Shown one piece after another: positions 26,727-35,497 of a stretch of DNA of 64,000 bases; positions within the stretch are counted from its first letter, which is position 1; every line of letters starts with the position of its first letter. Under the pieces are notes generated by a model. It worked only from the letters and a program-made list of their open reading frames with translations. It searched no databases and was not told where the DNA came from. The DNA comes from JACCTH01 sp963761985 (GTDB lineage Bacteria > Actinomycetota > Acidimicrobiia > Spongiisociales > ZC4RG35): positions 62,001 through 126,000 of the forward strand of contig CAVXIT010000001.1 in the NCBI GenBank assembly GCA_963761985.1, read 5' to 3'. Made by a program: the position numbers and the translations under genes.

Positions 26727-27473
26727 TCAGGACGAGCTATCGAGAACGGAGATGATCTCGGTCACCGGGTAGGCGACTGTCGTCGCGGTGTCGGGGACGG
26801 CGAGCCCGGCCCACGGCGCCGCCGCGGTCCCCCGCCATTGGACGTCCCACCGATACGCCACCGTGAGGGGGTAGCTGTCGAGGCTCGGATGACAGCGAGG
26901 GGTTGATCCCGGTGGATTACAAGTCTTGACCTCGTAGATATGACGGGCGAGACCCGTCGGGTATCCGGTGAGAAGCGGGAACTCGCTTTCCCCGAAAGAG
27001 GACGAACTGCCGTCGCCCCAACTGATCGTGACGCCAACCACCCGCCCGGTCACCTCGAGGACCTGTCCCAACGGATCGACGATCGAATCCGAGAACGGAG
27101 GCGGCGGATCCACTCGGAGGTGGGTCTCGGCGCCGGTCAATCCCCAGGGGATGCGTGGGTTGAGGATCGGATCGGGCTCGACGTGGACATATTCGGAAGC
27201 GAGATCCCAGGCAGTGAGAACATCGGGCTGCTCGGGTGTCGGTTCCGACCGGCAGACCGGATAGGTCACGTCGACGATCAGCGGGCCCCCGGGATCGTCA
27301 TCGGGGTCAAAAGCGAATGTCGCCGAACCGTCAGCTTGCCGGCCTAGGAATTCCCATCCCGTCGGCACCGATCGCCAGTACCAACAAGTGCCATTGGTAG
27401 CGCTGCCAACCGCCGGATACAGCCATCCCGGCACCCGTCCTCTCGCTGGCATAGTCGACGATCTCGCCAGCAA
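26727..27473 (-). CDS. Hypothetical, probably exported protein with PKD-like segment; N-terminus uncertain
   Basis: A 248-residue frame rich in Pro, Gly and Trp, without a signal peptide from its nominal start. The segment VGVTISWGDGSSSSFG, then ARHIYEVK and AYRWDVQWRG, resembles a PKD-type beta sandwich. In another frame upstream, from an ATG at 27546, a signal-like stretch (MNATAGLTSRLMVAAAIGSV, then CRVAG) reads towards the same region and would join it if one base near 27425 were removed, giving about 272 aa. The true gene is therefore probably 26727-27546 with a frame error. Function unknown. Confidence 0.55.
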   Translation of the reverse strand: MLARSSTMPARGRVPGWLYPAVGSATNGTCWYWRSVPTGWEFLGRQADGSATFAFDPDDDPGGPLIVDVTYPVCRSEPTPEQPDVLTAWDLASEYVHVEPDPILNPRIPWGLTGAETHLRVDPPPPFSDSIVDPLGQVLEVTGRVVGVTISWGDGSSSSFGESEFPLLTGYPTGLARHIYEVKTCNPPGSTPRCHPSLDSYPLTVAYRWDVQWRGTAAAPWAGLAVPDTATTVAYPVTEIISVLDSSS

Positions 27474-27610
27474 CGCGACAACGGGTCACAGACCCGATCG
27501 CTGCCGCGACCATCAGTCGCGATGTCAGCCCAGCAGTAGCGTTCATCCGACTTGCGCCGACGCAGGTAGTGCAGATCGAACAACATGAGCATGAATGACG
27601 ACCAACGTCT

Positions 27611-28221
27611 TCATGGAGTCTCCTCCCGCACGACCTCGTCGCAATCGGCCAGCCAAAGATCATCCGCGATACACCCAAGCTGATGCGAACCGCCAGCCCG
27701 TACCGATCATCGGGCCACATGACGTCGACGCCTTCGACAGTCGGGTCACCTGCAAGATGGCGCATCGATACGGTTTAGCGAACCACGAGGCAATCGGCTC
27801 GGTCAAGAAGGACTCTGCATCGACGTCGACCGAGATCGCCAATCGTCGCGAGGAGGTGCATCGAAGCGAGACTGATCGTCCATCGCAGCTATACCTGCAT
27901 CGTGATTGCGGCGTCGTCGCAACGATAGTCCAAAGCGCGTCGGCGTCTTTGCGATAGATCGCATCAAACCAGCCGAACCAGAGGTCAGTCAGGATTGCTT
28001 CGACTTCAGCGATTCGTTGCTCGGCGGTAGTCGTCGTCGGAGCTGGGGGTCGTCGTAGAAGTCGTAGCTGGAGGAGCAGTCGTTGTGACCACCGCCAGAG
28101 CCGACGTAGTGGTTGGGGTAGTCGGAGCGGCTGTGTTCCAGCTTCGCCAGAGCAAACCACCAAGTGCCAGCGCTAGCACACCCACAATCCCCACCGCCGT
28201 CCACCGCCGCGTCCGACTCAC
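27611..28221 (-). pseudogene. Decayed or error-riddled gene for an exported protein with Thr/Ser-rich linker
   Basis: The N-terminus is clear: MSRTRRWTAVGIVGVLALALGG, a signal anchor, then a Thr/Pro-rich linker (TTTAPPATTSTTTPS). After that, protein-like segments appear in successive frames: RIAEVEAILTDLWFGWFDAI, then HDAGIAAMDDQSRFDAP, RHLAGDPTVEGVDVMWPDD, GWRFASAWVYRG, and finally ADDLWLADCDEVVREETP ending at the TGA at 27611. At least four frame changes are needed in about 600 bases. The order is sensible for one protein of about 200 aa. Function not recognised. Confidence 0.5.
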
Positions 28222-28253
28222 CCAGGCGAATTTACAGCGAAACCACCTCTTAA

Positions 28254-28772
28254 CTAAAGGGTGTCGTCGGTCTGAGTTTTCGCGATTTCGGGCTCGTCGC
28301 GGCCCGGCAGGGCCCAGATCGCCAGCGCCAGCAACGACAGCGCGGCAAACCCGAGACCTGCCCAGCCCCAGGCGTTTGCGCGATTCGGTTCGGCGACCTC
28401 GCCCGGGGCCGAACTGAGGATCCCCAGGACGGCGGGGGCCACTCCGAGATCGGTCAAAAGGACAGGTTGGCTTTGACTGCTGACCTCGGCACCCAGGAGT
28501 TCAAAGACCACGATGTAGTTGACCTTCCGCACGTCGACGATGATTCGGTACTCGCCCTCGTCCGTCTCGGGCAGCGGTAGCGCCTGTTGTGCTCCCCCCG
28601 GCTCGATCAGGTGGGCAACTACGGCTTCAGCAGATTCGGCTTCGACCGAGAGATTCAGCTCGATCCGCTCGGCACTCGTCTGTGTTGCTGAGGCTGTGGC
28701 AAGTCCAAAGACCCCTCCTAGGTTCACCCCTACAGAGGCCACGATCAGCAAGCTCGCCATCCAATGCAGCAT
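28254..28772 (-). CDS. Hypothetical exported protein with C-terminal membrane anchor
   Basis: A 172-residue protein with a signal peptide (ASLLIVASVGVNLGGVFGLATASA), a beta-rich extracytoplasmic domain (IELNLSVEAESAEAVVAHLIEPGG), a C-terminal membrane helix (WAGLGFAALSLLALAIWALPG) and a short acidic tail. The layout resembles small surface-anchored sensor or copper-resistance-type proteins, but no family is recognised. The frame is intact, in contrast to the genes on both sides. Confidence 0.6.
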   Translation of the reverse strand: MLHWMASLLIVASVGVNLGGVFGLATASATQTSAERIELNLSVEAESAEAVVAHLIEPGGAQQALPLPETDEGEYRIIVDVRKVNYIVVFELLGAEVSSQSQPVLLTDLGVAPAVLGILSSAPGEVAEPNRANAWGWAGLGFAALSLLALAIWALPGRDEPEIAKTQTDDTL

Positions 28773-28837
28773 CTGGAAAGGCTATCGACCAGGCCAACAC
28801 GGTTCTGCACTTTCGATTGGCCAAATACGATTCGGAC

Positions 28838-29347
28838 GTGATCGAAGTCGTCGTCGGTGACCTGACCGCCCAGCCGGTCGACGCACTCGTCAACGCCGCT
28901 AACGAGCATCTTGCCCATGGTGGTGGGGTCGCCGCAGCGATCGTCCGGGCAGGCGGAGCGTGTTATCCAGCAGGAATCGGACCGATGGGTCGAAAGAGCA
29001 TGGGCCTCTCCGGTCCGGTCAGGCGGCTGTCACCTCGGCGGGTTCTTTGCCGGCCAGACACGTAATCCACGTCGTCGGGCCCCGCTATCGACAAGGGTCA
29101 GGACAACGAGGGCCTGCTCGCGAGAGCCGTGGAGGGTGCCCTCCAGCGCAGGGGCCGACCTCGGAATAGCTCGATCGCCTTTCCCGCGATCTCTGCCGGA
29201 ATCTTCGGATATCCGCGGAAGGAGGCTTGTTCGGTGATTGTCAATGCGATCCAGCGTTGGACCGCTGACCATCCCCAATATGAGCGAATTGTCCTCGTTG
29301 GGTACGACGAGGCTGCAGCTGACGACTTCCGGTCCGCCTTATCCTGA
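28838..29347 (+). pseudogene. Macrodomain (ADP-ribose-binding) protein, multiple frame changes
   Basis: It begins VIEVVVGDLTAQPVDALVNAANEHLAHGGGVA, the ADP-ribose-binding loop of macrodomains (Asp, NAANxxL, GGG). The rest of the family sequence is present but spread over several frames: VIQQESDRWV, EHGPLRSGQAAVTSAGSLPA, HVIHVVGPRY, NEGLLARAVEGALQ, ADLGIAR, IAFPAISAGIFGYP, then an intact end to TGA 29347. About five indels in 510 bases are needed, yet each block is well conserved, which favours consensus errors over old decay. The intact protein would be about 168 aa and would remove ADP-ribose or bind O-acetyl-ADP-ribose. Confidence 0.75.
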
Positions 29348-29351
29348 CCGC

Positions 29352-30755
29352 ATGAGCGGTCGCACACTGTTCGAAAAAGTCTGGGAGAACCACCTGGTTC
29401 GTCACGTTCCCGGCGAACCCGACCTGCTCTACGTCGATCTCCATCTCGTCCACGAGGTCACCTCGCCCCAAGCATTCGATTCGCTACGGATGCAGGGAAG
29501 AACCGTGCGCCGCCCGGATCTGACGCTCGCCACCATCGACCACGGGGTTCCCACCGCCAATCGCCATCTCGGCATCACCGATCCCATGTCGAAGATCCAG
29601 ATCGACGCCTTGATCCGCAATTGCGACGAGTTCGGCGTCAAACTCTTCGGGCTCGACGATCCGCGCTCCGGGATCGTGCACATCATCGGACCCGAACAAG
29701 GCCTTACCCAGCCGGGAATGCTCATTGTGTGCGGCGATTCGCACACCTCGACTCACGGGGCGCTGGGCGCGCTCGCCTTTGGCATTGGCACCTCCGAGGT
29801 CGAGCACGTTCTCGCCACCCAGACACTGCCCCAGGACAAGCCTCTTTCGATGGCGGTCACAGTTGACGGTGAATTGCCGACCGGGGTGACGGCGAAGGAC
29901 ATCATCCTCGGGGTTATCGCCCAGATCGGCACTGGCGGCGCCTCGGGTCACGTCATCGAATACCGCGGCTCGACCATCCGCAGTCTCTCGATGGAGGGCC
30001 GGATGACGATCTGCAACATGTCGATCGAAGGCGGCGCTCGGGCAGGGATGATCGCACCTGACGGAACAACCTTTGCCTACGTTGAGGGCCGCCCCTACGC
30101 ACCGAGTGGTCCGCAGTGGCAAGCGGCGTTGGACGATTGGAGTCGGTTGCAGACCGATCCGGATGCTGTGTTCGACCACGAACTCGTCTTCGACGCCAGG
30201 CAACTCGAGCCCTATGTCTCCTGGGGAACCAACCCGGGACAAACCATTTCCATCACTGCGTCGATCCCCCATCCCGATCAAGCCGACGATCCCTCCGAAC
30301 GCGATTCGATCGAGCGCGCGCTCGCCTACATGGATCTGACAGGTGGCACGCCGATCAGCGAGGTCACGATCGACCGGGTCTTCCTCGGTTCGTGCACCAA
30401 CGGCCGCATCGAAGACCTGCGGGCGGCGGCGGCCATCGTCGAAGGGCGCCAGCTGGCTCAAAACGTCACGGCGATGGTCGTGCCTGGGTCCGGTCTGGTG
30501 AAGCTCCAGGCCGAAGAGGAAGGCCTCGATCGAATCTTCAAGGAAGCCGGCTTCGAATGGCGCGACGCCGGCTGCTCGATGTGTCTGGGGATGAACCCCG
30601 ACATCCTCCTCCCCGGGGAACGCTGCGCCTCGACGTCGAACCGCAACTTCGAAGGACGCCAAGGGCCCGGTGGGCGGACCCACCTGGTCTCGCCTGCGAT
30701 GGCGGCGGCGGCCGCGATCGCCGGCCACTTCGTTGATGTAAGGGAATGGAATTGA
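29352..30755 (+). CDS. leuC: 3-isopropylmalate dehydratase large subunit
   Basis: Leucine biosynthesis: isomerises 2- to 3-isopropylmalate with LeuD. 467 aa. Iron-sulfur cysteines: FLGSCTNGR and the pair in AGCSMCLGMN. Also ATIDHGVPT, VCGDSHTSTHGA and ASTSNRNFEGRQG, all aconitase-family active-site segments. I chose ATG 29352 because LeuC similarity starts at once (RTLFEKVWENHLV); the open frame extends upstream only through the disrupted macrodomain gene. Its end overlaps the PPOX-like gene by 10 bases, and leuD follows. Confidence 0.97.
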   Translation: MSGRTLFEKVWENHLVRHVPGEPDLLYVDLHLVHEVTSPQAFDSLRMQGRTVRRPDLTLATIDHGVPTANRHLGITDPMSKIQIDALIRNCDEFGVKLFGLDDPRSGIVHIIGPEQGLTQPGMLIVCGDSHTSTHGALGALAFGIGTSEVEHVLATQTLPQDKPLSMAVTVDGELPTGVTAKDIILGVIAQIGTGGASGHVIEYRGSTIRSLSMEGRMTICNMSIEGGARAGMIAPDGTTFAYVEGRPYAPSGPQWQAALDDWSRLQTDPDAVFDHELVFDARQLEPYVSWGTNPGQTISITASIPHPDQADDPSERDSIERALAYMDLTGGTPISEVTIDRVFLGSCTNGRIEDLRAAAAIVEGRQLAQNVTAMVVPGSGLVKLQAEEEGLDRIFKEAGFEWRDAGCSMCLGMNPDILLPGERCASTSNRNFEGRQGPGGRTHLVSPAMAAAAAIAGHFVDVREWN

Positions 30756-31240
30756 CCATCCCTGCGATCGACCGCCCGGTCGCACCGAAGGCGTATGGCT
30801 ACTCGACCAAGAAAGAGGGGATGCTCTCCTGGGACGAGGTCCGGGATGCCCTGGCCGCGGCCAACATTTTCTGGATCGGCACCACCCGGCCCGACGGGAG
30901 TTCGCACATACATCCCATCTGGGGCGGCTGGGTCGACGAGACGGGCTACTTCGAAGGCGGTCCCACGACTCGCTGGGGTCGCAACCTCGCAATCGATCAG
31001 AGGATCAGCTTCGGAGTCGATTCGACCGGGATGCATGTCAGCGGCCGTGGATCAGTCACCAGAGGCAAAGCAGGGGAGCAGTTCGACCGCCTGCAGGCGA
31101 ACTACGCAGGCAAGTACGACTACCAGCCCGAAAAAGACGGTGATTTCTGGCGGATCGCGCCAGAGGTGATCATCGCTCTCAAGGTCGGGTCGATGGAGGA
31201 GTTCGCCAACACCCCGACCCGCTTCAGATTCAAATCGTGA
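30746..31240 (+). CDS. Pyridoxamine 5'-phosphate oxidase-like flavin/F420-binding protein
   Basis: A 164-residue split-barrel protein: NIFWIGTTRPDGSSHIHPIWGGWVD and TRWGRNLAIDQRISFGVDST are the PNPOx-like core, near the F420/FMN-dependent reductase subgroup common in actinobacteria. Cofactor and substrate are not determined. It sits between leuC and leuD, overlapping each by 4-10 bases, so it is translated with the isomerase subunits. That is unusual for leucine operons. Confidence 0.85.
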   Translation: MELTIPAIDRPVAPKAYGYSTKKEGMLSWDEVRDALAAANIFWIGTTRPDGSSHIHPIWGGWVDETGYFEGGPTTRWGRNLAIDQRISFGVDSTGMHVSGRGSVTRGKAGEQFDRLQANYAGKYDYQPEKDGDFWRIAPEVIIALKVGSMEEFANTPTRFRFKS

Positions 31241-31833
31241 AGCCGATCAGCACCATCGTCGGTTCGTTGGCTCCGCTCCCCCGCGCCAACGTCGACACCG
31301 ATCAGATCATGCCCAAGAAGTATCTCAAGCGAGTGGAGCGCACCGGCTACGGCGAATTCGTGTTCGCCGAGTGGCGTGAGGCCGACTCGAACTTCGTCCT
31401 CAATCTCCCCGAGTACCGAAGCGCTCGCATCCTGGTCACCGGTCCCAACTTCGGTTCGGGCTCCTCGCGTGAGCATGCACCGTGGGGCCTTCAGGATTGG
31501 GGTTTCGAGGCGATCATCGCTCCCTCTTTTGCGGACATATTTCGCAACAACTGCACGAAGATCGGACTGCTGCCAGTCGAACTGTCCGAGAAGGAAGTGG
31601 CCTGGCTGATGGAGTTGGCGGAAGCGGACCCGGCCACCGAAGTCGAGATCAGTCTTCCCGATCTAAAGGTGCAAACAGAGGGGTTCAGCGCCGAGTTTGT
31701 GATCGACCCCTACACCCGCTGGCGGCTGGAGAAGGGCCTCGATGACATCGGGCTCAGCCTCCGCCACACCGACGCCATCTCTGCGTTCGAGACGACTCGC
31801 CCGGACTATCTGCCGGTTACCTCCGGGGGCTAA
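31237..31833 (+). CDS. leuD: 3-isopropylmalate dehydratase small subunit
   Basis: The swivelling small subunit of isopropylmalate isomerase, 198 aa, normal length. PRANVDTDQIMPKKYLK, LVTGPNFGSGSSREHAPWGLQDWG and SFADIFRNNCTKIGLLPV are the diagnostic LeuD motifs. GTG start overlapping the PPOX-like stop (GTGA). Together with leuC it makes the complete enzyme; leuB and leuA are not in the window. Confidence 0.96.
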   Translation: MKPISTIVGSLAPLPRANVDTDQIMPKKYLKRVERTGYGEFVFAEWREADSNFVLNLPEYRSARILVTGPNFGSGSSREHAPWGLQDWGFEAIIAPSFADIFRNNCTKIGLLPVELSEKEVAWLMELAEADPATEVEISLPDLKVQTEGFSAEFVIDPYTRWRLEKGLDDIGLSLRHTDAISAFETTRPDYLPVTSGG

Positions 31834-32615
31834 CCGAGCGCGATGGCGAGGTCGGGGCGGTCGGTGATCACCGCGTCGACGCCGATTTCAAACAGGCGTT
31901 CCATCTCGCTTGGCTCGTTGATGGTCCAAACATGAATCAACCTGCCCCACCGATGGACTAGCTCGACGAGCCGACGGCTCACAATCGGAAAGCCGTACCA
32001 GGAGACCGGGACCTGCATCGCCGATGTGGAGACACCGAACGGGTTCCACTTGCCGCTGCGGCTCGACGCGATGGCCCGAATCGTTTCGTTGGTGGCGGTA
32101 GAAGTAGCCACGCGGTTCTCGGTCCAAGACCGGAAGCGCGCGAGTCGCTGGTCCGAGAACGAGCCGACGATCACTCGCGGGTTCAACTCGCGTTCGGCGA
32201 TGAGGCGGGCCAGTGGCTCTTCCGTTCCATCGACTTTGAGATCGACGATGAAGCCCGCCTGGGGAAACTGTGCGACGACGGACTCAAATGTTGACACCCG
32301 GAGTCCCTGATCGCGGAACGGGAACTCCTCTCCCCGACGGTGCCGCCAGCCTGCATCGAGCGCGGCCACGTCCGGATACCTGGTTCGGGCCGTGAGCCCT
32401 GAGCCGTCGGTCGTTCGATCGAGGGTTGCATCGTGGAAACAGATCAGTTCGCCGTCCGCGGTGACGCGAAGGTCGGTTTCAAAGAGTTCGACACCGAACT
32501 CGGCGGCACGCTCAAAGCCGAAGGTTGTGTTCTCGGGCCACAGCAGTCGAGACCCGCGATGAGCTACGACCCGCCCACCCGAATGAAAGACAGTTTGCGG
32601 GAAGACGGTTTCCAA
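31830..32615 (-). CDS. Glycerophosphodiester phosphodiesterase
   Basis: A 261-residue GDPD TIM barrel. VVAHRGSRLLWPENT carries the catalytic His and metal-binding Glu, then FETDLRVTADGELICFHDATLDRTT carries the second set (Glu-Asp and His). The C-terminal strand VWTINEPSEMERLFEIGVDAVITDRPDL completes the barrel. No signal peptide, so probably cytoplasmic. It hydrolyses glycerophosphodiesters to glycerol-3-phosphate. The start is a TTG, the only suitable codon ahead of the HRG motif. Confidence 0.9.
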   Translation of the reverse strand: METVFPQTVFHSGGRVVAHRGSRLLWPENTTFGFERAAEFGVELFETDLRVTADGELICFHDATLDRTTDGSGLTARTRYPDVAALDAGWRHRRGEEFPFRDQGLRVSTFESVVAQFPQAGFIVDLKVDGTEEPLARLIAERELNPRVIVGSFSDQRLARFRSWTENRVATSTATNETIRAIASSRSGKWNPFGVSTSAMQVPVSWYGFPIVSRRLVELVHRWGRLIHVWTINEPSEMERLFEIGVDAVITDRPDLAIALG

Positions 32616-32621
32616 GCAGCG

Positions 32622-32915
32622 TTACTGGGCGATGCGGTCCTTGAGGCCCTTGGCGGGTGCGAAATGCACGTACTTTCGAGCCGGAATGGAGATCTCTTGC
32701 CCGGTGGCGGGGTTGCGGCCTTTGCGGGCTGAACGGCTCTTCGTTGCAAAGGTGCCAAAGCCGGAGATGGTGACTTTGTCGCCGGCATCGAGTTCGACCG
32801 CAATGATTCCCTTGCCCGGATCCGAGTCGAAAATCATGTCAATGATGTCGGTCGCGGCCGCCTGAGTGAGGTCGGCCTTTCTGGCAAGCTTTTGTGCCAT
32901 TTCCGTCTTGTTCAC
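32622..32915 (-). CDS. HU-family nucleoid DNA-binding protein
   Basis: A 97-residue HU/IHF protein. NKTEMAQKLARKADLTQAAA, the arm segment VTISGFGTF, then RKGRNPATGQEISIPARKYVHF, ending GLKDRIA; full length and standard. GTG 32915 has AAGGAGG five bases upstream, which decides the start. The frame is open further up, but that part has no HU similarity. It binds and bends DNA as a dimer. Confidence 0.96.
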   Translation of the reverse strand: MNKTEMAQKLARKADLTQAAATDIIDMIFDSDPGKGIIAVELDAGDKVTISGFGTFATKSRSARKGRNPATGQEISIPARKYVHFAPAKGLKDRIAQ

Positions 32916-32968
32916 GGGCCCTCCTTGGGGGTTCTGTGACGCTGGCGCCGCTTGCGCCGCGGCCAACC

Positions 32969-34348
32969 TTAGGCCGGTTCGGCGGGGCGAGGAAAGCTCC
33001 CTACGACCGGATCCCCTTGTTTTACAACGGTTTTGACCAGGTTTTGGTCGGGCCGGTACCCGAGATGTCGGTAGTTGTCGGACTCGAGCACAACCACATC
33101 GCCCACGTCGCCGACCCGGAGGCGACCCTTCCGCGGCTCCTCCAAGGCAAGCGCCCCACCTCTCGTCGCCGACCACAACGCCTGATCAAGTGTCAGGCCC
33201 ATATCGAGGCAAGCGACCGCGATGACAAGCTGCATCGAAGAAACGAGGGAACTCCCTGGATTGCAATCGGTCGCCAGCGCGACGGTGGCACCCAGGTCCC
33301 ACAGCAATTTTCCCGGCGCCTGGGGTAAACGCGTCGACCAGGAAGCCGTTGGACACAACACGGCCACGACTCCCGCTTCGGCAAGGCCCCGCGCCTGAGA
33401 CTCATCGACGTTCTCGAGATGGTCGGCGGAAACCGCGCCGAGTTCGATCGCCAGTTCCACGCCGCCCGTATTGCCGAGCTGGTTGGCGTGAAGGCGCGGC
33501 TTCAAACCGTGCCGACTGGCGTGCTGAAGCACCCAACGAGCCTCATCGACGGTAAAGGCGCCGCGATCACAAAAAACGTCGCAATAGGTCGCAGCTCGCG
33601 CCGCCAAAGGCAGCATCTGCTCGATGAGCCGGAGATAGCCGGCTCGATCTTTGCCGTATTCGGGTGGAACCACATGGGCACCGAGGAAGGTGACGACGAC
33701 ATCGACGGGAAGCGACTCGCCGACTTGGCGCGCGACTTCCAGAGATGCCATCTCGGTGGCGAGGTCGAGGCCGTAGCCACTCTTGATTTCAACCGTCGTC
33801 GTCCCGTGCTCCAACATGCTGCCGGCGCGCTCGATTGCCGAGCGCAACAAGTCAGCCGGAGTCGACTCCCGGGTTGCGGCGACCGTTGAACTTATGCCGC
33901 CGCCCGCTTCGAGGATCTCGACGTAGGTCGCTCCCTGCATCCGCAAGGCGAATTCGTGGCTGCGATCGCCCGCGAACACGAGATGAGTGTGCGAATCGAC
34001 AAAGCCCGGAATGACGGCGCGGCCTTCGCATTCGATCGTGGGAAAGTGGCGATAGCGATTTGGCAGTTGCGACTCAGGACCGGTCCAGGTCACACTCCCC
34101 TGTCGGATAGCCAGAGCCGCCTCCTCGATCACGCCCAGTCGGGAACCATGTCGCGGATCGTTGGTCACGAGTTCGGCGATGCCGGTGAGGAGCAGGTCGC
34201 CGGTCGCCGGACGAGTTGACGGCAAGGCCACATCTGCCGCGAGGCGGACGCACGCCTCGCATATGGCCACCCACTTGGGCCCGGCAACCAGGCGATTATC
34301 CGGGTCCTCCGCCCTCCCACAGAATGAGCAGCGAAGTCTGCGGGCCAT
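32969..34348 (-). CDS. hutI: Imidazolonepropionase with N-terminal ClpX-type zinc finger
   Basis: Histidine degradation: hydrolyses imidazolonepropionate to formiminoglutamate. The HutI part (about residue 50 to 459) has FVDSHTHLVFAGDR with the metal HxH at 120-122, IKSGYGLDL, FLGAHVVPPEY, LHANQ, DHLE and ATDCNPGSS, a full-length enzyme. In the same frame, residues 1-45 form a ClpX C4 zinc-binding domain: RLRCSFCGRAED, then VAGPKWVAICEACV, cysteines at 7, 10, 30 and 33 (C-x2-C-x19-C-x2-C). No stop separates the two. An internal GTG near residue 40 could also make HutI alone. Divergent from the DUF4328 gene, 33 bases away. Confidence 0.92.
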   Translation of the reverse strand: MARRLRCSFCGRAEDPDNRLVAGPKWVAICEACVRLAADVALPSTRPATGDLLLTGIAELVTNDPRHGSRLGVIEEAALAIRQGSVTWTGPESQLPNRYRHFPTIECEGRAVIPGFVDSHTHLVFAGDRSHEFALRMQGATYVEILEAGGGISSTVAATRESTPADLLRSAIERAGSMLEHGTTTVEIKSGYGLDLATEMASLEVARQVGESLPVDVVVTFLGAHVVPPEYGKDRAGYLRLIEQMLPLAARAATYCDVFCDRGAFTVDEARWVLQHASRHGLKPRLHANQLGNTGGVELAIELGAVSADHLENVDESQARGLAEAGVVAVLCPTASWSTRLPQAPGKLLWDLGATVALATDCNPGSSLVSSMQLVIAVACLDMGLTLDQALWSATRGGALALEEPRKGRLRVGDVGDVVVLESDNYRHLGYRPDQNLVKTVVKQGDPVVGSFPRPAEPA

Positions 34349-34381
34349 GGGCGGGAGGGTACCGATGGTTAACTGATTGCC

Positions 34382-35488
34382 ATGTCCGACCCGGTGCCGC
34401 GCCCTCTCTCGATCCGCGTGCCGCCGGGCTCGGCAGTTGGCGCAGGACGCTTCGCGCAGGCCGGGCTGGCCGGTTACATCGGCGTCGAGCTGATCTCATT
34501 TCTCACCGGTGTGGTCACGCTTGTCCGCTGGAATGACCGAGAACGAGAACTCGCCGCCCCCGCCCCATTCTTCGCCGACGGCTGGGACCTCGGACTGGGG
34601 TTCGCCTACTTTGGCGTGTTCCTCGTATGTGGCATCGCGTGGCTGATCTGGCAATACCAGGCACACACGAATCTCTCCAACCTGACGCAAACCAGATTTC
34701 GTCCCGCGTCCGCGTTCTGGATCCTGGTCCCAGTCGTAAGCCTGTTCCTCCCCTATCGGGCCATCGCCGAGCTGACCCAGGCTGGGGTCGATCGACCGTC
34801 GTTGCGCCGGTGGTGGTGGGCGCTCTATCTGTCGATGAACTTCCTCATCGGGCTCGCCTCCGGTTTCGCCTTGCTGGAAAACCTCTTGGCTTCGACTGCG
34901 ATACGAGCCGTCGGCGCGGTTCTCGGCATCGGCGCGGCGATCGCCGCGATCCGGGTGATTTCACTCGTCAATACCGGGCTTGAGACTCGACGAATATCGG
35001 CTGGCTGGGTGGCCGGTCCGCCGCCCCTCTCGAGGAAGTTCAGCCTCGTTTGGGCAGGAGCGGCGCTGGTGTCGACCGTGCTTGGTAGTGGCCTGATGGG
35101 GTGGGCTCTTCCCGCGATCGTGCGTGCTATCCCGACGATCCCTGCCACCAATCTCGCATTTGCCGTGGGCGATTGTTTCAACGAAACCGCCGAGGAATTT
35201 GTCGACATCAGTTGCGATGAACCTCACCAGGCAGAGATCTACGAGGTGCTTGACCACCCTGATGCATCGGCCTATCCCGGGGGACAGCTGATCGCCGATT
35301 GGGCCGAGCCTCAGTGTTACGCCCGTTTCGAGTCCTACACCGGCGTTGCCTATCCGGACTCGGCGCTCGAGTTCAACTATCTCTTCCCAACGGCGGCGGG
35401 CTGGCGGGAGGGAGATCGTGAAGTGATCTGCTACCTGTTCGATCCATCCGGGGACGATCTCACCGAGCCTATTGCCAATCCCGCTTGA
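34382..35488 (+). CDS. Membrane protein with DUF4328-like N-part and septum-formation-like C-domain
   Basis: A 368-residue protein with six or seven membrane helices in the first 245 residues (YIGVELISFLTGVV, WDLGLGFAYFGVFLVCGIAWLIW, SAFWILVPVVSLFLPYRAIAELTQAG), fitting DUF4328. It then has an extracytoplasmic domain with paired cysteines (VGDCFN, DISCDEPHQAEIYEV, PQCYARFESYTG, REVICYLFDP), matching the Septum_form/DUF4190-linked domain. Function unknown; the name comes from early annotation only. It is embedded among hut genes but on the opposite strand. Confidence 0.7.
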   Translation: MSDPVPRPLSIRVPPGSAVGAGRFAQAGLAGYIGVELISFLTGVVTLVRWNDRERELAAPAPFFADGWDLGLGFAYFGVFLVCGIAWLIWQYQAHTNLSNLTQTRFRPASAFWILVPVVSLFLPYRAIAELTQAGVDRPSLRRWWWALYLSMNFLIGLASGFALLENLLASTAIRAVGAVLGIGAAIAAIRVISLVNTGLETRRISAGWVAGPPPLSRKFSLVWAGAALVSTVLGSGLMGWALPAIVRAIPTIPATNLAFAVGDCFNETAEEFVDISCDEPHQAEIYEVLDHPDASAYPGGQLIADWAEPQCYARFESYTGVAYPDSALEFNYLFPTAAGWREGDREVICYLFDPSGDDLTEPIANPA

Positions 35489-35497
35489 TTGGGCCGC

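Noticed and set aside
29484..30992. Antisense open frame of 502 codons over leuC
   Set aside because: No motifs; leuC accounts for the sequence.
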